Under the pieces are notes generated by a model, which was given only the letters and a program-made list of their open reading frames with translations, was not told where the DNA came from and searched no databases. From positions 1 to 43,441 of the forward strand of contig NZ_BDAG01000050.1 in the NCBI RefSeq assembly GCF_002091715.1: DNA of 43,441 bases. The letters are read 5' to 3'. The position numbers and the translations under genes were made by a program. This stretch comes from Pseudomonas migulae NBRC 103157. Its GTDB lineage: Bacteria; Pseudomonadota; Gammaproteobacteria; Pseudomonadales; Pseudomonadaceae. Positions within the stretch are counted from its first letter, which is position 1. The number at the start of each line of letters is the position of its first letter. Below are positions 31,387 to 39,045 of the stretch, piece by piece.

Positions 31387-31993
31387 CGGATTCGGGATGT
31401 CCGGACGCCGCCACGAGCTTGAGACCCAAGGCTCGTGCGGCGTCCAGATGCACCGCCGGATCCTGGATTTCCGACTCCAGCAACAGTTCGGACGTCAGCA
31501 CCTGCGCACCGCAATAATCAAAAATCCCGTGGTCGATCTGCGTTTTCATCGCCTCGGCATAGCCGTGCCGGGCGTAAGTGCCCGCATCGGCACCGCCGAC
31601 CCCGACCAGGTGAACACGCAGATGGCCCAACTTCTTCTCCAGCTTCGCATCCGCCGTGAAATCGAAGGCCCAGCCGTTGGCGAACACCCGATCAATCCAG
31701 CCTTTGAGCAGTGCCGGCATCGACCACCAGTAGACCGGATAGACCAGCACCAGATGATCGGCGCGGTCGATGCGCGCCTGCTCGGCGACCACATCGGCAG
31801 GCGGCGGTGCTTCGCGGTGATGCACTGCCAGGTCCGCGGCGCTGAACCTCGGCTCGAATCCTTGCGCCGAAAGATCGACCAACTCCACGGTGTTATCGGG
31901 ATCGCGTGCAATCACACCTTCAGCGATCCGCGCCGCCAGGCTGTGGGTGAGCGAACGGGGATTGTGGTGAGCGACAACAATGAGCGAATGCAT
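31343..31993 (-). CDS. Flavodoxin-fold NAD(P)H:quinone oxidoreductase (KefF/YwrO-like)
   Basis: A 216-residue FMN-binding oxidoreductase: MHSLIVVAHHNPRSLTHSLA at the start (phosphate-binding turn), DHLVLVYPVYWWSMPALLKGWIDRV (the FMN/active-site block typical of NQO1/KefF relatives), and FDFTADAKLEKKLGHLRVHL. It carries out two-electron reduction of quinones or nitro compounds. The start is the ATG at 31993 (GGAG 8 nt upstream); the long upstream extension is spurious. It is divergent from a TetR regulator, whose tandem GTAAGTTAC sites lie in the interval. Similar genes respond to electrophiles. Confidence 0.88.
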   Translation of the reverse strand: MHSLIVVAHHNPRSLTHSLAARIAEGVIARDPDNTVELVDLSAQGFEPRFSAADLAVHHREAPPPADVVAEQARIDRADHLVLVYPVYWWSMPALLKGWIDRVFANGWAFDFTADAKLEKKLGHLRVHLVGVGGADAGTYARHGYAEAMKTQIDHGIFDYCGAQVLTSELLLESEIQDPAVHLDAARALGLKLVAASGHPESVTPVRPASRLDARL

Positions 31994-32041
31994 GGTGCAA
32001 ACTCCTGATTGAGAGCACAAGGCGGACCTTATATACTCTTG

Positions 32042-32064
32042 GTAAGTTACGATCAGTAAGTTAC
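32042..32064. promoter_or_regulatory. Tandem GTAAGTTAC sites (candidate TetR operator)
   Basis: GTAAGTTAC occurs twice (32042-32050 and 32056-32064), 14 nt apart, between the divergent quinone oxidoreductase and TetR genes. Each 9-mer is itself nearly symmetric (GTAA-G-TTAC). A typical arrangement for a repressor controlling both genes. Confidence 0.6.
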
Positions 32065-32079
32065 TTTTGGTACATAGCC

Positions 32080-32733
32080 ATGTCAACCCGCAAAACAATC
32101 GCGCAAGATTCCACCCCGCAACCACGACGACGCCTGTCCCGGGAGGACCGCCTGCGCCAGTTGCTGGATGTCGCCTGGCAGCTCGTTCGGGAAGAAGGCA
32201 CCGACGCGCTGACACTGGGGCGGCTCGCCGAACAGGCCGGGATCACCAAACCGGTGGTGTACGATCACTTCACGACGCGCCCCGGATTGTTGGCGGCGCT
32301 CTACCAGGACTTTGATGCGCGGCAGACAGCGGTCATGGACACGGCACTGCAGAACAGCGAACCGACGCTGGTCGGTACCGCCAGGGTGATTGCCTCGTCG
32401 TACGTGGACTGTGTGCTGCTGCAGGGCAATGAAATTCCCGGGGTGATAGCTGCGTTGGCCAGCTCGCCGGAACTGGAGAAGATCAAGCGCGAGTACGAAG
32501 CGATCTTCCTGAACAAATGCCGATCCGCCCTCGCCCCCTTCGCTGGCGCAGGTGAGATCACGGCAGCGGGTTTGCGGGCCATGCTCGGTGCGGCGGAAGC
32601 TTTGTCCCAGGCTGCCGCGACGGGTGAAATCAGCGCCGTACAGGCGCAGGACGAGCTGTTCGAAACCATCGTCGCCATGGTTGAAAGAAGCGCGCATGGC
32701 AAGGCTCGCACGGAGGCGACTAGCGGTACTTGA
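32080..32733 (+). CDS. TetR/AcrR-family regulator
   Basis: A 217-residue regulator with the N-terminal HTH (LSREDRLRQLLDVAWQLV, GTDALTLGRLAEQAGITKPV, VYDHFTTRPGLLAALY) and an all-helical ligand/dimer domain. The first 18 residues (Arg/Pro/Gln-rich) precede the HTH. It is divergent from the quinone oxidoreductase gene with operator-like repeats between them, so it most likely represses that gene and itself until an electrophile or quinone binds. Confidence 0.9.
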   Translation: MSTRKTIAQDSTPQPRRRLSREDRLRQLLDVAWQLVREEGTDALTLGRLAEQAGITKPVVYDHFTTRPGLLAALYQDFDARQTAVMDTALQNSEPTLVGTARVIASSYVDCVLLQGNEIPGVIAALASSPELEKIKREYEAIFLNKCRSALAPFAGAGEITAAGLRAMLGAAEALSQAAATGEISAVQAQDELFETIVAMVERSAHGKARTEATSGT

Positions 32734-32762
32734 GTGCCAAACCCCATCTTCCTACGATGATT

Positions 32763-32909
32763 CTACGCAGCCGTTTGTTTGCTCAACTCAGCGGTTGCGT
32801 AGGTGGTGAGTGATCTGAACCCCTACCAAGCTCACCGCCTGTTTCACGTGCATCTTGAGCCTCGAGGGCTCTACTTCCTCCCCATCAAAGAGCCTTGAGG
32901 CTCTTTTTT
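32763..32909 (+). ncRNA. Candidate structured small RNA or 3-prime-UTR RNA
   Basis: Four hairpins follow one another in 147 nt: CTACGCAGCCG/CGGTTGCGTAG (11 bp), GGTGGTGAG/CTCACCGCC (9 bp with one G-U), GAGCC/GGCTC, and the terminator AAAGAGCC-TTGA-GGCTCTTT with a T run. No convincing frame lies inside. It begins 30 nt after the TetR stop, so it may be processed from that mRNA or have its own promoter, which I do not see clearly. Segments 32855-32872 and 32889-32904 can also pair with each other, giving alternative folds. Confidence 0.45.
32887..32909 (+). terminator. Intrinsic terminator
   Basis: An 8-bp stem AAAGAGCC/GGCTCTTT with a TTGA loop and a run of T, about 155 nt after the TetR stop codon. 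Confidence 0.88.
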
Positions 32910-33026
32910 CAGTGCACGAATTCCAGCCAGGAAAAAGCCCCGGCATGTGACGGTAATGCTCATCAGGCGGGCAAGAAATCCCCTCGCCACAAATATGGGC
33001 ACCCACTCTTAAGTGAACAGCATCAG

Positions 33027-33644
33027 TCAGTCGGCGCAAATCGATCGCCACGCCGCGTGTGCAAGCCTGTCCCTGTACACCTTCGGACTGCCCTTCACCC
33101 GGCCCGATAACCATGCCCTGCAATAGTTGTCTGCCTGGCCAATGATCAGCGACAGCAGCAATTCGGTCGGAGCACCGTTCAACTCATCGCCCCTGGCCGT
33201 AGCCGACAGCCATTCCAGCAGTTGCTTGTTGCGCGCCTTGTTGCGGGTCGCCAGTTCGTCCTTGAAAGGCCCTTTGGTGACGGCAAATCGCGCGTGGTAC
33301 TGGAAGCGCGCCCATTCGGGTTGGCTGTCGACCCAATCCACATAACTGTGCACCAGCGCATACACGCCTTCTTGCGTCGTTTTCGCCTCGCTCAAATAGC
33401 TGTCGCGCAACCGGGCCTGATCGTCCAGGGCGGTGAAAAACAGCGCGGCCACCAAACCTTCCTTGTTCCCGAAGTGGTGATAAATCGCGCCCACGCTGGT
33501 GTCGCATTCGGCGCGGATCATTTCGATGGTCGTGGCCTCGATCCCCTGCTCGTTGAACAGTGTGAGGGCCTTTCGAAAAATTTCGCGCTTGAGTTCAGCG
33601 CGCCTTCCGGGGTAGCAGCGCTCGAGTAAATCTGACGTTTCCAT
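33027..33644 (-). CDS. TetR/AcrR-family regulator
   Basis: A 205-residue regulator: HTH region LKREIFRKALTLFNEQGIEA, TTIEMIRAECDTSVGAIYHH, FGNKEGLVAALF, followed by an all-helical domain (SYVDWVDSQPEWARFQYHARFAV). The ATG at 33644 is used; a TTG two codons upstream is possible. It is divergent from a DUF4442 gene. The shared interval carries three 17-bp inverted repeats at exact 18-nt steps, so it very likely represses the DUF4442 gene and itself. Confidence 0.9.
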   Translation of the reverse strand: METSDLLERCYPGRRAELKREIFRKALTLFNEQGIEATTIEMIRAECDTSVGAIYHHFGNKEGLVAALFFTALDDQARLRDSYLSEAKTTQEGVYALVHSYVDWVDSQPEWARFQYHARFAVTKGPFKDELATRNKARNKQLLEWLSATARGDELNGAPTELLLSLIIGQADNYCRAWLSGRVKGSPKVYRDRLAHAAWRSICAD

Positions 33645-33728
33645 GCTCAAAACAGTCCCAAAAAATCAAGGGTGAAGGCAGATGACTGCCATCGGACACG
33701 CGACGATAGGTTGACAGATTTCCCGCCG

Positions 33729-33781
33729 ACAGAATACTGTTCCGTCACAGAACATTATTCTGTAACGGAATAATATTCCGT
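33729..33781. promoter_or_regulatory. Three phased 17-bp inverted repeats (TetR operator array)
   Basis: ACAGAA-TACTG-TTCCGT (33729-33745), ACAGAA-CATTA-TTCTGT (33747-33763, perfect) and ACGGAA-TAATA-TTCCGT (33765-33781, perfect) start 18 nt apart. The consensus is ACRGAA-N5-TTCYGT. They fill the centre of the 164-nt divergent promoter region. Confidence 0.8.
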
Positions 33782-33808
33782 CAACCCAATCATCAGTGAG
33801 GCTTCAAA

Positions 33809-34249
33809 ATGAGTCAGTTCCTCAGCATGTTTAACAGCGTGGGCCCGCAAGCCTTCAGCAAAATGGCCTGCCAGGTGGCGCCCTACTTCAGCACCATCAA
33901 CCCGCTGGTCACGGAGTTGCGAAAAGGCCTCGCGACCGTGCAGGTGCCGTTCGCCAAGGAAATCACCAACCACCTGGGCACCGTCCACGCCATCGCGATG
34001 TGCAATGCGGCTGAACTGGCAGCGGGAATGATGACCGACGTGTCGATTCCCGAAGGGGCTCGCTGGATTCCAAAAGGCATGACGGTCGAGTACCTGGCGA
34101 AGGCAAAGACCGACGTCACGGCAGTGGCCGATGGGGGCGGCGTCGACTGGACCACGCAAGGCGACAAGATCGTGCCGGTGGACATTCTCGACGTTGAAGG
34201 CAAGAAGGTGTTCACGGCGCGGATCACCATGAACGTGAAGCTTTCTTAA
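33809..34249 (+). CDS. DUF4442 hotdog-fold protein (thioesterase-like)
   Basis: A 146-residue protein with the DUF4442 hotdog pattern: N-terminal helix MSQFLSMFNSVGPQAFSKM, beta-strand TVQVPFAKEITNHLGTVHAIAMCNAAELAAGM (given here as key segments TVQVPFAKEITN, HLGTVHAIAMCNAAELA), and WIPKGMTVEYLAKAKTDVTAV. The hotdog fold usually binds acyl-CoA or acyl-ACP, so a fatty-acyl thioesterase or related role is possible. It is tightly controlled by the divergent TetR-type gene, judging by the operator array. No transporter or fatty-acid gene adjoins. Confidence 0.85.
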   Translation: MSQFLSMFNSVGPQAFSKMACQVAPYFSTINPLVTELRKGLATVQVPFAKEITNHLGTVHAIAMCNAAELAAGMMTDVSIPEGARWIPKGMTVEYLAKAKTDVTAVADGGGVDWTTQGDKIVPVDILDVEGKKVFTARITMNVKLS

Positions 34250-34285
34250 AAAGCTGACCGAACTGCCTGAGTGAATGCAGAACAA

Positions 34286-34377
34286 CTGTGGGAGCGGGCT
34301 TGCTCGCGATGGCGGTGATTCAGTCAACATAAATGCTGAATGTAATGCCGCCATCGCGAGCAAGCCCGCTCCCACAG
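34286..34377. repeat. REP pair (gtgggagcgggcttgctcgcga type)
   Basis: Arms ctgtgggagcgggcttgctc and gagcaagcccgctcccacag, between the convergent DUF4442 and GNAT genes. Confidence 0.92.
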
Positions 34378-34404
34378 TTGATCGAGTTGTCTGGAAAGGT
34401 GCGG

Positions 34405-35097
34405 TCAGCGTGGCAACGCGCCCAACCGTTCGCGGACAAACTCATTGGCCTTGTACGTCAATTGATCCAGATGCCGGTCACGCTGTTTCTCGGCATCGAG
34501 CATCGCGCGCTTGCCGTGCTTTTGCAGCAGATAGGTATGAATCTGCCGCACCTCCAGCGAGCTGTAGATCGACGCCACATCCAACAGCCCCATCAAACCG
34601 CCGGAGCGATGATCGCGGGTGTTCATCAGCACTTGAGTACCGCGCACGCCCACCACCTGGAACCCCATCGACTCGAACCACGGCACCTTGGCAACCGCGC
34701 AGGTCAGTTCGGCATGCGGGTAGCGACCGACCATTTCCCGCAGCATCTTGCGCGCCACGCCCTGACGCCGATGACCAGCCTGCACCGCCATGTACGCCAC
34801 GCCGCACGCCTCGGGATCATCCTTGACCGGCAGGTACAGCAAGAAACCGATAACCGTTTCCGGATCGTCCACGTCCGTGGCGACGATCAACTCCACCGCA
34901 ATCCCTTTCGCCCCGCTCAGCGCCTCCAGATAGAGGTGAACCTCATAGCCGATCGCGTACTGGTACACGTTGTACAACAGGTTGCTCGGCGGGATCGCGA
35001 CCATGCTGATGTCGGTCAGGTTGTCGACCACCATCTGCAGGATCTGGCTGGAGAGGTGCTCCGGGCACGGGGTTTTGAAGTGGGTGATCTGGGGCAT
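34405..35097 (-). CDS. GNAT-family N-acetyltransferase
   Basis: A 230-residue protein with a GNAT core: beta-strands IAVELIVATDVDDPETVIGF, then the acetyl-CoA-binding segment VQAGHRRQGVARKMLREMVG (RRQGVA, the Q/RxxGxG/A motif) and a C-terminal part VPWFESMGFQVVGVRG. After the core, about 70 helical residues rich in Lys/Arg/Asp (HTYLLQKHGKRAMLDAEKQR) form an unusual extension. The acceptor is unknown. It lies between two REP pairs. Confidence 0.85.
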   Translation of the reverse strand: MPQITHFKTPCPEHLSSQILQMVVDNLTDISMVAIPPSNLLYNVYQYAIGYEVHLYLEALSGAKGIAVELIVATDVDDPETVIGFLLYLPVKDDPEACGVAYMAVQAGHRRQGVARKMLREMVGRYPHAELTCAVAKVPWFESMGFQVVGVRGTQVLMNTRDHRSGGLMGLLDVASIYSSLEVRQIHTYLLQKHGKRAMLDAEKQRDRHLDQLTYKANEFVRERLGALPR

Positions 35098-35195
35098 TGA
35101 GGCTCTGGACTCTGGGGCGGGCGGGGGTGCGTATCATAACGTGCTGGCGGGACCGCAGGGGGGTGTCAGTTGGCAGCGGTGTTGAATGTTCCGGC

Positions 35196-35294
35196 TTCTT
35201 CGCGAGCAAGCCCGCTCCCACACTGGATCGCTGGCGGACACACATAATGTGTTCACAGAAAATCCAGTGTGGGAGCGGGCTTGCTCGCGAAGAG
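35196..35294. repeat. REP pair in reversed orientation
   Basis: Here the arms run tcgcgagcaagcccgctcccacactgg..ccagtgtgggagcgggctt, that is, the motif tails point outward. All other gtgggagc pairs of the window have the opposite order. The loop contains a short inner palindrome (acacataatgtgt). Confidence 0.9.
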
Positions 35295-35355
35295 GCCATA
35301 AGCCACAACACTCAAACCATGCCAGGGCACGCGACTAAAAGCCCCGACGTGAACC

Positions 35356-35925
35356 CTATTGCTGCGGCGCAACCATGCGAAAGCGGATGTTGATATCGTC
35401 GGAAACCACCTCGCCCGCCCACTCGCCCTCGCCTATTTTGAAATCGCTGCGCTTGAGCGTCAGCTGGCCATCGAAGATGCCGATGGCGTTCTCGGCCTTC
35501 AACTGCACGGGCACTTCCACCACGCGGGTAATGCCCCTGAGCGTGAGTTTGCCGGTGATCGAATAGCGGTTGTTACCCAATGATTTCACACCGGTCGACT
35601 CAAACGTCGCCACGGGCGAGTTCGCGATGTCGAACCAGGCTGGTTTTTTCAGTTCTTCGTTAGCTTCACTGCTCCCAGCATCGATACTGTCGAGCTGGAT
35701 CGTGAGCGCGGCGTGGGCCGCTGAAGGGTTTGCGGTGTCGAAATCCAGCGTGCCTTCGAATTGGCTGAACGTGCCGTAGGCCCGCGAACTGAACTGTTTA
35801 TAAGTGAACGAAATTTTACTGGCGGTCGTATTGACCTGTGTGTACCGGGCGGCATCGGCGCAAGACAAAACGCCGAAGGTGAGCGCAACAACCCAAGCGG
35901 CGAAAGGCGAAACTCGAGGATTCAT
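35356..35925 (-). CDS. YceI-family periplasmic protein
   Basis: A 189-residue secreted lipocalin-like protein: a signal peptide (MNPRVSPFAAWVVALTFGVL, cleavage near ADAARY), then YTQVNTTASKISFTYKQFSS, GTFSQFEGTLDFDTANPS, the internal strand FESTGVKSLGNNRYSITGKLTLRG, and KRSDFKIGEGEWAG near the end. The family binds polyisoprenoid lipids and is often tied to acid or lipid stress. The ATG at 35925 (CGGAGAG upstream) is preferred; the frame runs 63 codons further up but the signal peptide fixes the start. Confidence 0.92.
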   Translation of the reverse strand: MNPRVSPFAAWVVALTFGVLSCADAARYTQVNTTASKISFTYKQFSSRAYGTFSQFEGTLDFDTANPSAAHAALTIQLDSIDAGSSEANEELKKPAWFDIANSPVATFESTGVKSLGNNRYSITGKLTLRGITRVVEVPVQLKAENAIGIFDGQLTLKRSDFKIGEGEWAGEVVSDDINIRFRMVAPQQ

Positions 35926-36142
35926 GGAACTCTCCGGGCGGGGCTCCCGTTTGCATTGAGGGCTGCACGCGCAAGCGCGCCACAGGTGGACTAAAGCAAA
36001 GATCCACCGTTTATGCCACCGACCACAATGTCCGTCTGATTCCACCGATCTGATCAGGTCGTTGCACAGTTTGACCACCGTTTTCTGCAATGGCGTGAAC
36101 TCGCCCGGCGCCAACCCCGTGGCGCCGGCGAGTCCTGTTGCA

Positions 36143-36595
36143 TCACTCAGTGATGACGTTCAGTGCCACGTCGATGTTGCCGCGGGTGGCTTTCGAGTAA
36201 GGGCAGATCTGGTCGGCCGTGTGCGCCAGCTTCGTTGCAATTTCGTTCGACAGCCCTGGCACACGCAGGGTCAGTCGAGCTTGCAGGAAGTACGCCTGAC
36301 CGGTCTGGCCCAGATCGACTTCGATCTCCACGGCCGTATCCGCCGGCAGTGTCACGTTCAGGTCCTTGGCCACCAGTCCGACGGCGGCGGTGTAGCAGGC
36401 AGACCAGGCGCCGGCGAACAATTGCTCGGCGGTCGGGTGCGGTTGGGTGTTGGAGAACACGTGCGCCGGTGTGGCGTTGCCGGGCGAAGACAGCACGATG
36501 TCGAGGCTCCCGCTATGACCGCGCGAGGTCTTGCCGGCGGCGCTGACGGTGGTGTGGGTTTTGCCGGTGGCCAGTACTTTTTCGATCTTGCTCAT
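36143..36595 (-). CDS. ohr: Organic hydroperoxide resistance protein (Ohr), copy 2 of a tandem pair
   Basis: A 150-residue OsmC/Ohr-type peroxidase that reduces organic hydroperoxides with two catalytic cysteines: Cys67 in AWSACYTAAV and Cys131 in ICPYSKATRGN. Other Ohr features are HPTAEQLFAGAW and the N-terminal KVLATGKTHTT. It is about 87 percent identical (131 of 150 by eye) to the neighbouring copy at 36667-37119 in the same orientation. It has its own upstream region with an ATCGC-AC-GCGAT site. No OhrR gene is adjacent. Confidence 0.92.
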   Translation of the reverse strand: MSKIEKVLATGKTHTTVSAAGKTSRGHSGSLDIVLSSPGNATPAHVFSNTQPHPTAEQLFAGAWSACYTAAVGLVAKDLNVTLPADTAVEIEVDLGQTGQAYFLQARLTLRVPGLSNEIATKLAHTADQICPYSKATRGNIDVALNVITE

Positions 36596-36632
36596 GATGG
36601 ATTACCTTAAGATTGTTTGCGTATGCGCTTTT

Positions 36633-36644
36633 ATCGCACGCGAT
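36633..36644. promoter_or_regulatory. Candidate OhrR-type operator of ohr copy 2
   Basis: ATCGC-AC-GCGAT inverted repeat in the 71-nt interval before the gene at 36595. A related motif precedes the first copy. Confidence 0.45.
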
Positions 36645-36666
36645 ATTTATGGAATTAAAAAAAGAC

Positions 36667-37119
36667 TTAAGCAGTGATGACGTTCAGGGCTACATCGATG
36701 TTGCCGCGAGTCGCTTTCGAGTACGGGCAGATCTGGTCGGCAGTGTGCGCCAGCGTCGTCGCGATCTCCTGCGACAGGCCCGGTACACGCAGCGTCAGTC
36801 GAGCTTGCAGGAAGTACTCCGCACCGCCCTGCCCCAGGTCGACTTCGATGTCGACCGACAGATCCGCCGGCAGCACCACGTTCAAGTCATTGGCCACCAG
36901 ACCGACCGCTGCGGTGTAGCAAGCCGACCATGCACCGGCGAACAGTTGCTCGGCGGTCGGGTGTGGCTGAGTCGCTGCAAACACATGAGCGGGTTTGGCG
37001 TTGCCCGGCGTCGACAGGGTGATGTCGAGGCTGCCGTTATGGCCGCGGGACGTATTGCCGGCAGCGCTGGCGGTGGTGTGGGTTTTGCCGGTGGCCAGGA
37101 CTTTTTCGATCTTGCTCAT
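36667..37119 (-). CDS. ohr: Organic hydroperoxide resistance protein (Ohr), copy 1 of a tandem pair
   Basis: A 150-residue Ohr with both catalytic cysteines (AWSACYTAAV, ICPYSKATRGN). Differences from the downstream copy are spread over the surface and the substrate-facing strand (for example LPADLSVDIEV versus LPADTAVEIEV); the catalytic segments are identical. The even spacing and shared orientation indicate a tandem duplication that is not recent. A TCGTATGCGA site lies 55-64 nt upstream of the start. Confidence 0.92.
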   Translation of the reverse strand: MSKIEKVLATGKTHTTASAAGNTSRGHNGSLDITLSTPGNAKPAHVFAATQPHPTAEQLFAGAWSACYTAAVGLVANDLNVVLPADLSVDIEVDLGQGGAEYFLQARLTLRVPGLSQEIATTLAHTADQICPYSKATRGNIDVALNVITA

Positions 37120-37173
37120 GGGTGAATCCTCTACGGTGCAATGGGGTTTAATTTATTGTCGCTTTCGATTAAG

Positions 37174-37183
37174 TCGTATGCGA
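37174..37183. promoter_or_regulatory. Candidate OhrR-type operator of ohr copy 1
   Basis: TCGTATGCGA, close to the symmetrical TCGCATGCGA, in an A/T-rich promoter region. It resembles the site before the second copy. Confidence 0.4.
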
Positions 37184-37399
37184 TGGATCAATATTCACTC
37201 AGCGACGCATCAGTGTCAATGGGTTATCGTGCACCCCACCGACGAACGGTATTTACCTAATCTGCCACCGCCTATTCCGCGGCACGCGTGTACCGGGGCC
37301 AAAAGCAGTCAGCCCCGTCGCGTTTCGTCTAACCTCACAAAGCGCCTGGCCATGGCTGGCGCCTCGATCGTGTTCCGTTAAATGCACCGGAGAATGTCC

Positions 37400-38251
37400 A
37401 TGTTCAAGCGTACCCTGGCAGTGGCTGCCAGCCTGGCCCTGACTTTTTTCACCCTGCTGTCGCAGGCCGCCGACACCCTGAAAGTCAGTGCGATTCCCGA
37501 TGAAGCCCCCACCGAACTGCTGCGTAAATTCAAGCCGCTGGGTGCCTATCTGGAACAGCAATTGGGCATGAAGGTCGAGTTCGTGCCCGTCAGCGATTAC
37601 CCGGCGGTGGTCGAGGCGCTGGCCACCGACCGGATCGACCTGGCCTGGCTGGGCGGCTTCACCTTCGTGCAGGCACGCCTGAAAACCGGCAACGCGATCC
37701 CGTTGGTACAACGCGAACAGGATGCCCAGTTCACCAGCAAGTTCATCACCGCCGACCCTGCCGTCAAATCCCTCGCCGACCTCAAGGGCAAGACCTTTGC
37801 CTTCGGCTCGGTGTCTTCCACATCGGGCAGTCTCATGCCGCGTTACTTCATGCTCAAGGACGGCATCAAACCGGAAACCTACTTCAGCCGCGTCGGCTAC
37901 TCCGGTGCTCATGACGCCACGGTCGCGTGGGTCCAGGCCGGTAAAGTGGACGCCGGGGTGCTGAACGCCAGCGTGTGGGAAAAACTGGTCGCGGCCGGCA
38001 AGGTCGACACCAGCAAAGTCAAAGTGTTTGCGACTACCCCCGCCTACTTCGACTACAACTGGACGGTGCGCGGGACCCTCGACCCCGCGCTGGCGGCCAA
38101 GATAAAAGCCGCGTTCCTGGCGCTTGACCCGGCGAACCCGAAGGACAAGGAGATTCTGGATTTGCAGGCCGCCAGCCGATTCATCGAAACCAGCCCGGAC
38201 AACTACAAGGGCATCGAGGAAGCCGCACGCGCCGCCGAACTGCTCAAATGA
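37400..38251 (+). CDS. PhnD-type substrate-binding protein, putative selenate ABC transporter
   Basis: A 283-residue periplasmic protein of the PhnD/PtxB class: a signal peptide (MFKRTLAVAASLALTFFTLL, cut near SQAADT), then LKVSAIPDEAPTELLRKF, VEFVPVSDYPAVVEALATDR, LAWLGGFTFVQA and the ligand loop FGSVSSTSGSLMPRYFML. The sequence matches my memory of the group named putative selenate ABC transporter binding protein; phosphonate or phosphite are the alternatives. The ATG at 37400 is 7 nt after GGAGA. It is the first gene of a four-gene importer operon; its stop overlaps the ATPase start. Confidence 0.87.
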   Translation: MFKRTLAVAASLALTFFTLLSQAADTLKVSAIPDEAPTELLRKFKPLGAYLEQQLGMKVEFVPVSDYPAVVEALATDRIDLAWLGGFTFVQARLKTGNAIPLVQREQDAQFTSKFITADPAVKSLADLKGKTFAFGSVSSTSGSLMPRYFMLKDGIKPETYFSRVGYSGAHDATVAWVQAGKVDAGVLNASVWEKLVAAGKVDTSKVKVFATTPAYFDYNWTVRGTLDPALAAKIKAAFLALDPANPKDKEILDLQAASRFIETSPDNYKGIEEAARAAELLK

Positions 38252-39045
38252 CGTTGCATCTGACCCAGATCAGCCTTACCCACGCCAACGGTGTTCAGGC
38301 GCTGCGTGGCGTGGACCTGCACATCGGCGCCCGCGAACAGGTCGCCATTATCGGCCCGTCCGGCGCGGGCAAGTCGAGCCTGCTCAACCTGCTGGCCACC
38401 GCCCTGCGACCGGGCGACGGTGAGTTGCAAGTGCTCGGCGAACGCGCCTGGCAACTGTCGGCCGGTCAGCGTCAGCGCCTGCGTGCACGCATCGGTTTGA
38501 TCCATCAATCGCCGCCGTTGCCACCGCGCCAGCGAGTGGTCACGGCGGTTCTGGCCGGCAAGCTGGGTCAGTGGGGATTGGGCAAGAGCCTGCTGAATTT
38601 GCTGTACCCACTGGACATTCCGGGCGCGCGCGCGGCCCTGGCCAGGCTGGACCTCAGCGATAAACTGTTTACGCAATGCCAGCAGTTGTCCGGCGGACAG
38701 TTGCAGCGCGTGGGCATTGCCCGGGTGTTGTATCAAGCGCCCGAGGTGCTGCTGGCCGATGAGCCGGTCTCGGCCATGGACCCGGTGTTGGCCAAGCACA
38801 CGCTGTCGGTGCTATGCAGCCATGCCCGGGAGCACAACGTGACGCTGGTCGCCAGCCTGCACGCAGTGGAGCTGGCCCTGGCGCATTTTTCGCGGATCAT
38901 CGGCCTGCGTGACGGGCAGATTCTGTTTGACCTGCCGGCCAGTGCTGTCGACCGCGAACTGCTCGACACGCTCTACGCCAACGAACAGTTGGAACGTTCG
39001 CCGCCGCCCCCCGCCCACTTGAGCGTGCAGATTCCCCGATGCTGA
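38248..39045 (+). CDS. PhnC-type ABC transporter ATP-binding protein
   Basis: A 265-residue ATPase: Walker A GPSGAGKSSLLNLL (about residues 35-48), signature QQLSGGQLQRVGIARVL, Walker B EVLLADEPVSAMDP and H-loop VASLHAVELAL. The size and ALRGVDLHIGAREQVAIIGP style match PhnC. ATGA overlap with the binding protein gene and a 7-nt overlap with the first permease gene, so all are co-translated. Confidence 0.93.
   Translation: MTLHLTQISLTHANGVQALRGVDLHIGAREQVAIIGPSGAGKSSLLNLLATALRPGDGELQVLGERAWQLSAGQRQRLRARIGLIHQSPPLPPRQRVVTAVLAGKLGQWGLGKSLLNLLYPLDIPGARAALARLDLSDKLFTQCQQLSGGQLQRVGIARVLYQAPEVLLADEPVSAMDPVLAKHTLSVLCSHAREHNVTLVASLHAVELALAHFSRIIGLRDGQILFDLPASAVDRELLDTLYANEQLERSPPPPAHLSVQIPRC

Noticed and set aside
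10..35294. Repeated 20-40 nt motifs as a possible CRISPR
   Set aside because: Copies occur as inverted pairs in separate intergenic regions with no regular spacers and no cas genes; they are REP elements.
35926..36114. 63-codon upstream extension of the YceI gene
   Set aside because: A clear signal peptide with its own ribosome site starts at 35925; the extension is Cys/Arg/Trp-rich and not protein-like.
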